A DNA stretch of 64,000 nt from Scandinavium sp036495715 (lineage in GTDB: Bacteria; Pseudomonadota; Gammaproteobacteria; Enterobacterales; Enterobacteriaceae): NCBI GenBank assembly GCA_036495715.1, contig DASXML010000076.1, positions 62,001 through 126,000 of the forward strand, given 5' to 3'. The notes under the pieces were generated by a model. The model was not told the DNA's origin. It saw nothing but the letters and a program-made list of their open reading frames with translations, and searched no databases. A program made the translations under genes and the position numbers. Below, in pieces: positions 7,267 through 17,407 of this stretch (position 1 is its first letter; every line of letters starts with the position of its first letter).

Positions 7267-9905
7267 TGTTGCTCCTTACAGTCCTTGCCTGCCCGGCAGC
7301 GCGGGTCGGGAAGGACCGCGTTTTGCTCAAGCCATGCCTGAAGATTGTCGCCAAAGCGCAAACTGCGCCAAAGATCGAACACGTTCTCTTCATGGGTATA
7401 GTTCAAATTCACGGTGCTGCTTTTGCCATCCACCCGGCTGGTGCCGGTTACCGTAGATTGCAGGGTCAGCAGGCCGAGATTATCGAGATTGATTTTGGTC
7501 CACGAGCGGGAGATTTCCATGTAGCGCAGCCAGTTGATAGCCACACCGGCGACCATGTTGTCTTCCACTACCGCATCGGCGGTGTCTTTATCAAGACGCA
7601 GCGTCATCGGGCCGGGATTCATCAACCAGCCGTCTTTAATTATCCATTTTTCGTTATCGAGCCACAGCGGCAGCGCGCCGCTTACCGGGCCAGACATCGT
7701 GAACTGTTTCGGATTCACGGCACTTATCAGTTCGCTTGAGGAGATATTCTGCACGCGTAACAAAGCGGGATCGTGCTGCGGCATTCGCAGTTGTAGCATT
7801 GACAGTTTGCCGCCAAGTACATCGACGTTCACGTCGCTCAACTGCAGCGGATTGCTTTCGCTCCACGGATAACTGCCCTGCAAATCCGCGGTGAAATTAC
7901 TGGCGGTCACCTGGTTGACGATTTCGCCAATCCGCAATGAAACCGGGCCACGCGTGCCGAGTTCCCATGTTCCATCGCTAAAGCGGAATGGCAGCACGAA
8001 ATCGATACCGTTGATTTGGTTATCCGGCATCAAGACGCTGCCGCTTTTCAGTACGCCGTGACCGCCCGCCTCAAAACCTTGTCCCGCAGTGGCTGAAAAC
8101 GCGACCTGCGCATACAACATGCCGTCACGCAGGTTCATTTTCCAGTCCGGCGGGATAAGTGGCTGAAACACTTTCAGCGATTGTTTCGGCCACCAGGCCT
8201 CCCCACGCAGACGCTCACCATCCCAGCGCCCGTTAACACGCACCGGGCCGATAGCTGCCGCGTGCAAATCGCCTTTAAACTGGAACCAGGTCGGGTCACG
8301 CCCGTCAACGCTGAATTTAAGCGTCGACGGCGGTAGAACGCTGCCACCGCTGAATTGGGTTTCCCCGGCATCGAGTGAAAGCGCCCCGGTGAGCGACGGA
8401 TGTTGTTCGTTGCGGATCCAGTGAATCGGTTTTTCCAGCACCAGACGCGGCTGGCTGACGGTCATGGTGCCGTATTGCAGCTTGTCGAATCCTGTCGAGA
8501 GGCTATTGAGAACAATGGCACTATCACGCCACTCGCCGTCACCTTTTACGTCCCAGCGCGCCTGCATTGGCGTGAAATGGCCGTCGCCCCAATAGCGCCA
8601 GCGCCAGCTGCCTTTATCGGGTAAAAAGTTGTCGGCCTGACCGTCGAGATGCAGTACAAAGTCGCCCATCTCCTGCTCATGGGCACGCAGGATTGCCTGC
8701 AAACGCCCGTCTACGCCCTGACTGCTGACATGCACGCCCGCCAACGGCCAGCGGATTTCATCAATATTGAGGGAATCTATAAGACGACCGCGCGAACGTA
8801 ACAATGACCCCGGCGCAAAACTGAGTTTCGGATCCATCAACGAACCACTCAGCTGTGCGGGAAGATTGGCGTACAGCACCAGATCGTCGTATTTAGCTTC
8901 GCCCATCAGCCGGAGTGGCATGGCACTGTTGTCCATGCTGAGCGTGCCGGGGCCGATATTCAACACGGCGTTACCCTTCCCGGCGACGCCCTGCGTCAGT
9001 ACGTTGAGACGCCCGGCGATCTGCATTTTATCGAGCCCCTGCTGCCAGTTGTCAATTCTGAGGCCCACGCGCCCGCTTAACGGCACGCCTTCCTGCCACG
9101 GCCAGTTCCAGCGTCCGTCACTAATGGTCAACTTTTCGCGGGTCAGCTCCCAGGGCAAATCAAGCAAAGGCTCGGCATTGCCGCGTTCCATCACGATCAG
9201 TTGGCCCTGATTTTCACGCCAGTCAAGTTCAGCATCAACCAGTGCGGCGGGCGTCGGCACCTGGAACGTTGATTCCACGTGACCGTTCACCGGTAAACCG
9301 TCCGGCACTAATGGCAACGTGAATTCGCCGACCAGTTTGACCGGCGGCTTGTCGGCCTGAACGTTGGCTTCAAAGCGGCTGATGGTCAGCTTTTGTCCTT
9401 TCAGATTCGCCTGTAAATGCACCGCATCGCCGTTATAACTCAGTTCCTGCATTGATGGCGTCAATGACACCGCCAGCTTGCCCTGCCATTTTTCCCACGG
9501 CGATAAACGCAGCTGATCGATAGTCAGCCAGCTGTTTGGCAGCATGGATTGCCATTCAGCAAGACTGCGCGGCGCGCCAGGGGTTGGCGTGCTGTTAGGG
9601 AGTTTGCTTAAACAAGCGGAATTGATGTCGAGTTGACCGATGTGCAGACGCCAGCGGCTGGGATGGGATAGCTCGGCATCGTTGAGCTGTGCGAGCTGGC
9701 AATCGCCCACCAGATAACGCAATTCGGGAATGCGCACCGAATGACGCGTGAAGCGCGGGCTGTGATCGATAGCGATTCGCGTGCCAGCCGGAAGCCAAAT
9801 ACCCGCCAGCGTCGGTACCCAATGGGTCAGCGTCAGCAGCAATGTGAGCGGCATGAGGATCAGTAACAGCAGTAGCGCGATCGCGGCTTTCCAGGTACCC
9901 TTCAT
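7263..9905 (-). CDS. ydbH: AsmA-like intermembrane phospholipid transporter YdbH
   Basis: An 880-residue bridge protein (E. coli 879) of the AsmA-like/TamB-YhdP group, which together move phospholipid between inner and outer membranes. An N-terminal membrane anchor (about residues 8-28, Leu/Ile rich) is followed by a very long periplasmic beta-rich region. The C-terminal part, with NPGPMTLRLDK and MEISRSWTKINLDNLGLLTLQS, is typical of the family. It is first in ydbH-ynbE-ydbL and divergent from ldhA over a 256-bp AT-rich region. Confidence 0.95.
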   Translation of the reverse strand: MKGTWKAAIALLLLLILMPLTLLLTLTHWVPTLAGIWLPAGTRIAIDHSPRFTRHSVRIPELRYLVGDCQLAQLNDAELSHPSRWRLHIGQLDINSACLSKLPNSTPTPGAPRSLAEWQSMLPNSWLTIDQLRLSPWEKWQGKLAVSLTPSMQELSYNGDAVHLQANLKGQKLTISRFEANVQADKPPVKLVGEFTLPLVPDGLPVNGHVESTFQVPTPAALVDAELDWRENQGQLIVMERGNAEPLLDLPWELTREKLTISDGRWNWPWQEGVPLSGRVGLRIDNWQQGLDKMQIAGRLNVLTQGVAGKGNAVLNIGPGTLSMDNSAMPLRLMGEAKYDDLVLYANLPAQLSGSLMDPKLSFAPGSLLRSRGRLIDSLNIDEIRWPLAGVHVSSQGVDGRLQAILRAHEQEMGDFVLHLDGQADNFLPDKGSWRWRYWGDGHFTPMQARWDVKGDGEWRDSAIVLNSLSTGFDKLQYGTMTVSQPRLVLEKPIHWIRNEQHPSLTGALSLDAGETQFSGGSVLPPSTLKFSVDGRDPTWFQFKGDLHAAAIGPVRVNGRWDGERLRGEAWWPKQSLKVFQPLIPPDWKMNLRDGMLYAQVAFSATAGQGFEAGGHGVLKSGSVLMPDNQINGIDFVLPFRFSDGTWELGTRGPVSLRIGEIVNQVTASNFTADLQGSYPWSESNPLQLSDVNVDVLGGKLSMLQLRMPQHDPALLRVQNISSSELISAVNPKQFTMSGPVSGALPLWLDNEKWIIKDGWLMNPGPMTLRLDKDTADAVVEDNMVAGVAINWLRYMEISRSWTKINLDNLGLLTLQSTVTGTSRVDGKSSTVNLNYTHEENVFDLWRSLRFGDNLQAWLEQNAVLPDPRCRAGKDCKEQQ

Positions 9906-10161
9906 GGGCGGTTAACATCCTGATTCTTTGTCATTAAAAGCCGAAGTGGTGCATATTGTGGCATGTTTAGCCGACCCGTTAAAGTCACCGTCAGGTTTAA
10001 GCATAGATGCTGCATTTAACGCCTTCCTTACGATCCGCAAAACATCTGCGCGTTATGCTCTACACTTTTTGTTATAACCTGATGATTAAACTAAATTTTA
10101 AAATTTGTATGATTATTTGAATTATGCTACCGTGACGTTAATATCACTGGAGAAAAGTCTT

Positions 10162-11151
10162 ATGAAAATCGCAGTTTATAGCACAAAGCAATACGATAAA
10201 AAGTATCTGCAAGATGTTAATTCCGCATTTGGCTTTGAACTTGAATTTTTCGACTTCCTTTTAACTGAAAAAACAGCCAAAACTGCCCATGGTTGTGATG
10301 CAGTCTGTATTTTCGTCAATGACGACGGTAGCCGTCCGGTTCTTGAAGAGCTGAAAAAGCACGGCGTGAAATACATCGCCCTGCGCTGCGCGGGCTTTAA
10401 TAACGTCGATCTCGACGCAGCCAAAGAACTCGGTTTACGCGTGGTTCGCGTGCCAGCGTACTCCCCGGAAGCCGTGGCTGAACATGCGATTGGTCTGATG
10501 ATGTCGCTGAACCGCCGTATTCATCGTGCTTATCAACGCACCCGCGATGCCAACTTCTCACTGGAAGGATTGTGCGGCTTCACCATGCACGGTAAAACGG
10601 CCGGCGTTGTCGGAACCGGGAAAATCGGCGTGGCGACATTGCGTATCCTGAAAGGCTTCGGCATGAAGTTGCTGGCGTTTGACCCGTACCCAAGCGCCGC
10701 CGCGCTGGATCTGGGCGTGGAATATGTCGACCTGAATACGCTGTTCTCGCAGTCTGACGTTATCTCCCTGCACTGCCCGCTGACGCCAGAGAACTATCAT
10801 TTGCTGAACCAAAGCGCGTTCGATCAGATGAAAGACGGTGTGATGATTATTAACACCAGTCGCGGCGGCCTGATTGACTCGCAGGCGGCGATTGAAGCGT
10901 TGAAAACCCAGAAAATCGGCGCGTTAGGAATGGACGTGTATGAGAACGAACGCGACCTGTTCTTTGAAGATAAATCAAACGATGTGATTCAGGATGACGT
11001 ATTCCGTCGCCTTTCCGCCTGTCACAACGTACTGTTTACAGGGCATCAGGCGTTTTTGACCGCTGAAGCACTGATCAGCATCTCGGAAACCACGCTGGAA
11101 AACCTGCGCCAAATTGACAACGGAGAGTCCACACCGAACGCACTGGTTTAA
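10162..11151 (+). CDS. ldhA: Fermentative D-lactate dehydrogenase
   Basis: Cytosolic NADH-dependent enzyme reducing pyruvate to D-lactate in mixed-acid fermentation. The length is 329 residues, as in E. coli. The start at 10162 (MKIAVYSTKQ) follows CTGGAGAAAAG, so the in-frame upstream ATG at 10105 is not used. Visible are the Rossmann motif GVVGTGKIG, the catalytic Arg in INTSRGGLID, Glu in DVYENE and the active His in FTGHQAF. It stands alone between ydbH and hslJ and ends at a terminator hairpin. Confidence 0.97.
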   Translation: MKIAVYSTKQYDKKYLQDVNSAFGFELEFFDFLLTEKTAKTAHGCDAVCIFVNDDGSRPVLEELKKHGVKYIALRCAGFNNVDLDAAKELGLRVVRVPAYSPEAVAEHAIGLMMSLNRRIHRAYQRTRDANFSLEGLCGFTMHGKTAGVVGTGKIGVATLRILKGFGMKLLAFDPYPSAAALDLGVEYVDLNTLFSQSDVISLHCPLTPENYHLLNQSAFDQMKDGVMIINTSRGGLIDSQAAIEALKTQKIGALGMDVYENERDLFFEDKSNDVIQDDVFRRLSACHNVLFTGHQAFLTAEALISISETTLENLRQIDNGESTPNALV

Positions 11152-11159
11152 CCATTCTT

Positions 11160-11184
11160 GCTCCCCACACACGGGGAGCACTTT
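11160..11184 (+). terminator. Likely ldhA terminator
   Basis: GCTCCCC/GGGGAGC 7-bp stem with a 6-nt loop, starting 8 bp after ldhA. Only a short, interrupted T tract follows, so efficiency is uncertain. Confidence 0.6.
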
Positions 11185-11258
11185 CAGACAATCCCCACTC
11201 ACACCCACCGCACTACAGTGTCATCCTGATTCAGAATTATTTATTTGGTGAATACTTA

Positions 11259-11690
11259 ATGAGTAGCAAGAAATTAACCCTCGCCCTGCTGGCGGCCGTT
11301 GGCATGATGTTGGCCGGCTGTGTGTCGACAAGCAAAGTGACCACGCAACCCGAACAGCTTCAGCACCATCGTTTTGTATTGGAAAGCGTGAACGGCAAGA
11401 ATGTCACCAGCCAGAAACCGCTGGAACTCAGTTTTGGCGAGAAAATGCATATCTCCGGCAACATGTGTAATCAGTTTACCGGAGAAGGAACGCTGTCGGA
11501 CGGCGAGCTGAAAGTGAAAAACGTCGCGATGACCAAAATGTTATGTACCGATCCACAGTTGAATCAACTGGACCAGACTCTCGCAGCGATGCTGCACGAT
11601 GGCGTACAGGTAGACTTAACTGAAAATCAGTTAACCCTGGGCACCTCTAATGATTCGCTGGTGTATAAACTCGCGGATCTGATGAACTAA
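11259..11690 (+). CDS. hslJ: Heat-shock META-domain lipoprotein HslJ
   Basis: A 143-residue outer-membrane lipoprotein (E. coli 140) linked to novobiocin resistance and heat shock. The lipobox is MLAGC at about residues 17-21. The META domain covers residues 30-140, with SFGEKMHISGNMCNQFTGEG typical. Two cysteines, MCN and MLCTD, could form a disulfide in the periplasm. It lies between ldhA and the convergent ydbJ, whose stop is only 1 bp from its own. Confidence 0.93.
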   Translation: MSSKKLTLALLAAVGMMLAGCVSTSKVTTQPEQLQHHRFVLESVNGKNVTSQKPLELSFGEKMHISGNMCNQFTGEGTLSDGELKVKNVAMTKMLCTDPQLNQLDQTLAAMLHDGVQVDLTENQLTLGTSNDSLVYKLADLMN

Positions 11691-11691
11691 A

Positions 11692-11967
11692 TCAGTAGTT
11701 GGCGCAGGTCCCGGTGGCAAGAGACTGCTCGCTGCATCGCTTGCCATTAGGTAACGCGCACATCCCGATAGCTGAACCGTCAAGCTGACGCGCGACCGAT
11801 AACGCGCCACCCACCATCGCACAGTTCGCCTGGCCGGAAGATGACATCGCCGCACGCATTCCTGGCGTGACGTGTGCCGCGGTGGCTTGTTGTTCTGGTT
11901 CACTGCTGCATGCCGACAATAACAACGCCGCACATCCTACCCAAAAAGCTGCTCGCATTCTTTTCAT
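11692..11967 (-). CDS. ydbJ: DUF333 lipoprotein YdbJ
   Basis: A 91-residue lipoprotein (E. coli 88). The lipobox LLLSAC is at about residue 19, preceded by a short signal peptide. The mature part contains the DUF333 (hemolysin-like) signature CAMVGGALSVARQLDGSAIG and a following MCALPNGKRC. Function is unknown. It is convergent with hslJ and divergent from ydbK over 263 bp. Confidence 0.9.
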   Translation of the reverse strand: MKRMRAAFWVGCAALLLSACSSEPEQQATAAHVTPGMRAAMSSSGQANCAMVGGALSVARQLDGSAIGMCALPNGKRCSEQSLATGTCANY

Positions 11968-12230
11968 TCCTTAGTCAAATACGTTTCGCAAAACCTGTTC
12001 ATAATAGGCAGCAAGCGCCCTGCCGTCGAGAGACGAAGCGCGCATTTCGGCGTTCTGAAACATTTGCTGCCAATTTTTTCGCAGAAATTGATCTGCGCAT
12101 TACTCAAATGAAGAGCAAGGACACAAAAGCAAAAATGGCTTTCCCGGCGCTTTGCTAAAATAGAAGGATAACTACAGGACACGTCGACGTATCACGGGTC
12201 CCTTTTTCTTGCGCAATGTAAGGGTGTCAC

Positions 12231-15200
12231 ATGATTACTACTGACGGTAATGGCGCGTGCGCCTCGGTGGCGTTTCGCACCAGTGAAGTTATCGCCATCT
12301 ACCCGATCACACCAAGCTCGACGATGGCCGAGCAGGCCGATGCCTGGGCGGGAAATGGGTTAAGAAATGTCTGGGGAGATGTGCCCCGGGTAGTGGAAAT
12401 GCAGTCGGAGGCCGGTGCGATTGCGGCGGTTCATGGCGCATTACAAACCGGCGCGCTTTCCACATCGTTTACCTCTTCTCAGGGATTGTTATTGATGATC
12501 CCCACGCTGTACAAACTGGCCGGTCAACTGACGCCGTTTGTCTTGCACGTCGCCGCACGTACCGTCGCGACTCACGCGCTGTCGATTTTTGGCGATCACT
12601 CCGATGTGATGGCAATACGCCAGACCGGCTGCGCGATGCTAAGCGCAGCGAGCGTACAAGAAGCGCAGGATTTCGCGCTAATTTCGCATATCGCCACCCT
12701 CAAAAGCCGCGTGCCGTTCATTCATTTCTTTGATGGTTTCCGCACTTCGCATGAAATCAACAAAATCGTTCCGATATCGGATGACACGATCCGCTCTCTG
12801 CTGCCGCAAGCAGAAATTGACGCGCATCGTAGCCGCGCGCTGAACCCTGAACATCCGGTGATTCGCGGGACATCCGCTAACCCCGACACCTATTTCCAGT
12901 CACGTGAAGCCACTAATCCGTGGTATGACGCGGTTTACGATCACGTGCAGCAGGCGATGGATGATTTCGCTAGCGCCACAGGGCGACAGTACAAACCGTT
13001 CGAGTATTACGGCCATCCACAGGCTGAGCGCGTTATCGTGCTGATGGGATCTGCTATCGGCACCTGCGAAGAAGTGGTTGATGAACTGCTGACTCGCGGC
13101 GACAAAGTGGGCGTGTTGAAAGTGCGACTGTATCGCCCATTCTCGGCTAAACACCTGTTGGCAGAAATCCCCGATAGCGTGAAAGCGCTCGCCGTGATGG
13201 ATCGCACCAAAGAACCGGGCGCACACGCCGAGCCGCTGTATCTCGACGTGATGACTGCGCTGGCGGAAGCCTTTAACAGCGGCGAACGCGAAACGCTGCC
13301 ACGCGTGATCGGCGGACGTTATGGCCTGTCATCGAAAGAGTTTGGCCCTGACTGCGTGTTGGCGGTTTTCAATGAACTGAACGCTGCAAAACCGAAACCG
13401 CGCTTCACCGTCGGTATCTACGACGACGTGACCCATTTATCCCTGCCATTGCCGGAAAATACCCTGCCTTCTACCGCAAAACTCGAAGCCCTGTTTTATG
13501 GCCTGGGCAGCGACGGCAGCGTGTCTGCGACCAAGAACAACATCAAAATTATTGGTAATTCGACGCCGTGGTACGCCCAGGGCTACTTCGTCTATGACTC
13601 GAAAAAGGCCGGCGGGCTGACGGTTTCACACCTGCGCGTGTCGGAACAGCCTGTTCGCTCGGCTTATCTGGTGTCGCAGGCGGATTTTGTTGGCTGTCAC
13701 CAGCTGCAATTCGTCGATAAATACCAGATGGTTGAACGCCTGAAACCCGGCGGCATTTTCCTGCTGAATACACCGTACAGCCCGCAAGAAGTCTGGTCGC
13801 GTCTGCCGCAGGAAGTCCAGGCGGTGCTTAATCAGAAACAGGCCCGCTTTTTTATCGTTAACGCGGCGAAAATCGCCCGCGAATGCGGCCTGGCGGCGCG
13901 TATCAATACCGTGATGCAAATGGCCTTCTTCCAGTTGACACAAATATTACCCGGCGATACCGCGCTGGTAGAGCTGCAAGGGGCGATTGCGAAAAGCTAC
14001 AGCAGCAAAGGACAGGAACTGGTCGAACGCAACTGGCAGGCTTTAGCGATGGCGCGTGAGTTGCTGTCTGAAGTGCCGTTGCAGGCGGTTGATGAAAGCA
14101 GCCCGAATCGTCCTCCGGTGGTATCCGATGCGGCACCGGATTTTGTCAAAACCGTTACCGCCGCGATGCTGGCAGGGCTCGGCGATGCGTTGCCTGTATC
14201 CGCACTGCCGCCAGACGGTACCTGGCCTGTCGGCACGACGCGCTGGGAAAAACGCAATATCGCCGAAGAAATTCCTATCTGGAAAGAAGATCTCTGCACC
14301 CAGTGCAACCACTGTGTTGCCGCCTGCCCGCATTCGGCAATTCGCGCCAAAGTAGTGTCGCCAGAAGAGATGGAAAACGCGCCTGCCAGCCTGCATTCCC
14401 TGGACGTTAAATCCCGCGATATGCGGGGACAGAAATACGTGTTGCAGGTCGCACCGGAAGACTGCACCGGCTGTAATCTTTGTGTAGAGGTCTGCCCGGC
14501 GAAAGACCGCCAGGATCCAGAAATTAAAGCCATCAATATGATGTCGCGGCTGGATCACGTCGAAGAAGAGAAAGTAAATTACGACTTCTTCCTCGATTTA
14601 CCGGAAATCGATCGCAGCAAACTGGAACGTATCGACATTCGTACTTCGCAACTGATCACCCCGTTGTTTGAATACTCTGGAGCCTGTTCCGGCTGCGGTG
14701 AAACGCCGTACATTAAACTGCTGACCCAACTGTACGGCGACCGGATGATGATCGCCAACGCCACCGGCTGCTCGTCAATTTACGGCGGTAATCTACCCTC
14801 TACGCCTTACACGACCGACATTAACGGTCGCGGTCCGGCGTGGGCGAATTCACTGTTTGAAGACAACGCCGAGTTTGGCCTCGGTTTCCGTTTATCCGTT
14901 GACCAGCATCGCCAACGCGTGATGCGCCTGCTGGAAACATTCGCCGACAAACTGCCCGCGGAGCTTAACGACGCGCTACATGCGGAAGCCACGCCAGAAG
15001 AACGCCGTGAACAGGTCGCCTCCCTGCGTCAGCATTTACAGGGCATGGGTGGTGCAGAAGAACTGTTGACGGATGCCGACGCGCTGGTAGAGAAATCCAT
15101 TTGGCTGATTGGCGGCGACGGCTGGGCTTACGACATCGGTTTTGGCGGCCTCGACCACGTGTTGAGCCTTACCGAGAACGTGAATATTCTGGTGCTCGAT

Positions 15201-15755
15201 ACGCAGTGTTATTCCAACACCGGCGGTCAGGCGTCGAAAGCCACGCCGCTTGGCGCTGTCACTAAATTTGGTGAGCACGGCAAACGTAAATCACGCAAAG
15301 ATTTGGGCGTCAGCATGATGATGTACGGTCATGTTTATGTCGCACAGATTTCGCTTGGCGCGCAGCTCAACCAGACGGTGAAAGCCATTCAGGAAGCAGA
15401 AGCCTATCCGGGACCATCGCTTATCATTGCGTACAGTCCATGTGAGGAGCATGGCTACGATCTGGCATTGAGCCACGACCAGATGCGTCAACTCACCGCC
15501 ACCGGCTTCTGGCCGCTGTATCGCTTTGATCCGCGTCGCGCCGATGAGGGCAAACTGCCGCTGGCGTTGGATTCGCGCCCACCGTCAGACGCCCTTGCCG
15601 ACACCCTGATGAAGGAGCAGCGTTTCCGCCGTTTGAATGCGCAGCAGCCTGAGGTGGCCGAGCAATTGTGGAAGGATGCCGCTGCCGACTTGCAAAAACG
15701 GTATGACTTCCTCGCGCAGATGGCGGGTAAAGCGGAAAAATCAGCCAGCGATTAA
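12231..15755 (+). CDS. ydbK: Pyruvate:ferredoxin/flavodoxin oxidoreductase
   Basis: A 1174-residue single-chain PFOR, the same length as E. coli YdbK/NifJ. It is cytosolic and decarboxylates pyruvate to acetyl-CoA while reducing flavodoxin or ferredoxin. It has TPP-binding pyrimidine and transketolase-like domains (residues 1-400), a gamma domain (about 400-640), two 4Fe-4S motifs CTQCNHCVAACPH and CTGCNLCVEVCPA (about 690-760), then the PP domain with CSGCGE, a further cluster Cys in ATGCSS and the TPP motif GGDGWAYDIGFGG. It is linked to oxidative-stress survival in E. coli. The ATG follows AAGGGTG. Confidence 0.96.
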   Translation: MITTDGNGACASVAFRTSEVIAIYPITPSSTMAEQADAWAGNGLRNVWGDVPRVVEMQSEAGAIAAVHGALQTGALSTSFTSSQGLLLMIPTLYKLAGQLTPFVLHVAARTVATHALSIFGDHSDVMAIRQTGCAMLSAASVQEAQDFALISHIATLKSRVPFIHFFDGFRTSHEINKIVPISDDTIRSLLPQAEIDAHRSRALNPEHPVIRGTSANPDTYFQSREATNPWYDAVYDHVQQAMDDFASATGRQYKPFEYYGHPQAERVIVLMGSAIGTCEEVVDELLTRGDKVGVLKVRLYRPFSAKHLLAEIPDSVKALAVMDRTKEPGAHAEPLYLDVMTALAEAFNSGERETLPRVIGGRYGLSSKEFGPDCVLAVFNELNAAKPKPRFTVGIYDDVTHLSLPLPENTLPSTAKLEALFYGLGSDGSVSATKNNIKIIGNSTPWYAQGYFVYDSKKAGGLTVSHLRVSEQPVRSAYLVSQADFVGCHQLQFVDKYQMVERLKPGGIFLLNTPYSPQEVWSRLPQEVQAVLNQKQARFFIVNAAKIARECGLAARINTVMQMAFFQLTQILPGDTALVELQGAIAKSYSSKGQELVERNWQALAMARELLSEVPLQAVDESSPNRPPVVSDAAPDFVKTVTAAMLAGLGDALPVSALPPDGTWPVGTTRWEKRNIAEEIPIWKEDLCTQCNHCVAACPHSAIRAKVVSPEEMENAPASLHSLDVKSRDMRGQKYVLQVAPEDCTGCNLCVEVCPAKDRQDPEIKAINMMSRLDHVEEEKVNYDFFLDLPEIDRSKLERIDIRTSQLITPLFEYSGACSGCGETPYIKLLTQLYGDRMMIANATGCSSIYGGNLPSTPYTTDINGRGPAWANSLFEDNAEFGLGFRLSVDQHRQRVMRLLETFADKLPAELNDALHAEATPEERREQVASLRQHLQGMGGAEELLTDADALVEKSIWLIGGDGWAYDIGFGGLDHVLSLTENVNILVLDTQCYSNTGGQASKATPLGAVTKFGEHGKRKSRKDLGVSMMMYGHVYVAQISLGAQLNQTVKAIQEAEAYPGPSLIIAYSPCEEHGYDLALSHDQMRQLTATGFWPLYRFDPRRADEGKLPLALDSRPPSDALADTLMKEQRFRRLNAQQPEVAEQLWKDAAADLQKRYDFLAQMAGKAEKSASD

Positions 15756-15781
15756 GTTAATGATTTAATCCAAAACTAAAT

Positions 15782-15890
15782 AAAAAAGCTCGGGCAATAG
15801 TTCGGGCTTTTTAAATTTCATATTGACAAAATAATAGCAATCTAATTATAGATAAAAATCCCAACGTACATCACAAATCAAACATATAAC
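15782..15890 (-). ncRNA. micC: MicC small RNA
   Basis: Located between ydbK and ompN, the position of E. coli micC, on the strand opposite to ompN. The predicted RNA starts GUUAUAUG like E. coli MicC, keeps a GUUGGG further in, and ends in a GCCCGA/CGGGC-type terminator with a U tract. The predicted length, 109 nt, equals that of E. coli. MicC is an Hfq-dependent repressor of ompC translation. After the first eight bases the 5' region differs from E. coli, so pairing with ompC may differ. The terminator also works in the ydbK direction. Confidence 0.8.
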
Positions 15891-16115
15891 AATAGCAATC
15901 CAGACCTTTTTATCCCCATGGAAAAACGCATTTAACCGAATGATTCGACGTCAAATATTCAAACCATCAATATATATTTCAGCTGAATTATTTATTGTGA
16001 ATTTTACTTATATCGTAACAAATGAAGTTTACCTTCTTTAGATATCTCTACATTAGCATGACGGGACTTCCCGTAAGGAAGGCAGAGTATAAAAACAGCT
16101 TAAAGGATTATTAAA
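15891..16115 (+). promoter_or_regulatory. AT-rich leader and promoter region of ompN
   Basis: AT-rich sequence between micC and ompN. It contains a small hairpin (ACGGGACTTCCCGT, about 16060-16073) just before the ompN start and an AAAGGATT ribosome-binding site. It also holds the promoter of micC on the opposite strand. I could not place a convincing sigma-70 promoter for ompN. Confidence 0.45.
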
Positions 16116-17237
16116 ATGAAAAGAAAAGTACTGGCACTCGTTATCCCTGCACTATTAACCGCAGGTGCTGTTCACGCAGCTGAGATTTATAACAAAGATG
16201 GCAACAAACTGGATCTGTACGGTAAAGTCGACGGCCTGCACTATTTCTCCGATGACAAAAACGCTGATGGCGATCAGTCTTACATTCGTATTGGCTTCAA
16301 AGGCGAAACCCAGATCAACGATCAACTGACCGGTTACGGCCAGTGGGAATACAACGTTCAGGCAAACAACACTGAAAATTCCAGCAATCAGGCATGGACT
16401 CGTTTAGGCTTTGCTGGTCTGAAATTCGGTGACTACGGCTCATTCGACTACGGCCGTAACTACGGTGTTCTGTACGACGTAGAAGGCTGGACCGATATGC
16501 TGCCAGAGTTCGGTGGTGATACCTACTCCAAGTCTGACAACTACATGACCAACCGCGCTAACGGCGTGGCGACCTATCGTAACAGTGACTTCTTCGGTCT
16601 GGTTGATGGCCTGAACTTCGCATTGCAGTATCAGGGTAAAAACGAGAACCCAGGCGAAGGCGAAGGGACCAACAACAGCAATGGCCGCAACGTGAAAAAC
16701 GCGAACGGTGACGGCTTCGGTATCTCGACTACTTATGATATCGGCCAGGGCTTCAGCGCGGGTGCAGCATACACCTCTTCTGACCGTACTGACGAGCAAA
16801 CTAACGCGTCCACTGCGGGCGGCGACAAAGCTGACGCATGGACCGCGGGTCTGAAATATGACGCCAATAACATCTACCTGGCGACCATGTATTCTGAAAC
16901 CCGCAACATGACTCCGTACGGTAATCAGTCTGGCACCATCGCTAACAAAACACAGAACTTCGAAGTAACTGCTCAGTACCAGTTCGACTTCGGTCTGCGT
17001 CCAGCGATCTCTTACCTGCAGGCGAAAGGTAAAGACCTGTATAACACCAATGGCACCTCTGCTGGCGACCAAGATCTGGTTAAGTATGTGGATGTAGGCG
17101 CGACTTACTACTTCAACAAAAACATGTCTACCTATGTTGATTACAAAATCAACCTGTTGGATGACAACAACTTCACCAAAAACAACGGCATCACCACCGA
17201 TGACGTTGTGGCTTTAGGTCTGGTTTACCAGTTCTAA
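16116..17237 (+). CDS. ompN: Outer-membrane general porin OmpN
   Basis: A 373-residue trimeric 16-stranded porin. The signal peptide ends at VHA-AEIYNKDG. The mature start, NKLDLYGKVDGLHYFSDD, and the constriction-loop segment DMLPEFGGDTYSKSDNYMTNRANGVATYRN (Pro-Glu-Phe-Gly-Gly core) match OmpN rather than OmpC or OmpF. The C-terminus ends in Phe (ALGLVYQF), required for BAM recognition. Variable loops (GEGEGTNNSNGRN and others) differ from E. coli as expected. It is flanked by micC, as in E. coli. OmpN is usually quiescent in laboratory conditions. Confidence 0.93.
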   Translation: MKRKVLALVIPALLTAGAVHAAEIYNKDGNKLDLYGKVDGLHYFSDDKNADGDQSYIRIGFKGETQINDQLTGYGQWEYNVQANNTENSSNQAWTRLGFAGLKFGDYGSFDYGRNYGVLYDVEGWTDMLPEFGGDTYSKSDNYMTNRANGVATYRNSDFFGLVDGLNFALQYQGKNENPGEGEGTNNSNGRNVKNANGDGFGISTTYDIGQGFSAGAAYTSSDRTDEQTNASTAGGDKADAWTAGLKYDANNIYLATMYSETRNMTPYGNQSGTIANKTQNFEVTAQYQFDFGLRPAISYLQAKGKDLYNTNGTSAGDQDLVKYVDVGATYYFNKNMSTYVDYKINLLDDNNFTKNNGITTDDVVALGLVYQF

Positions 17238-17257
17238 TTCCGCTGTAGTCCATTGTG

Positions 17258-17285
17258 AAACCCGCCCTTATCGGCGGGTTTTTTT
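17258..17285 (+). terminator. Terminator of ompN
   Basis: AAACCCGCC/GGCGGGTTT stem followed by a run of T residues, 20 bp after the ompN stop. Confidence 0.95.
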
Positions 17286-17407
17286 ATGTCTAATGAATAA
17301 TTACGCCAAGAGCTCGCCCCACAAACCCGGAAGGTTATTTTTAATACTATCCGTTTTTCTTCCGGTTTTACTGTTCCACACTGTTTTCATCAACAACAGG
17401 AGATGAA

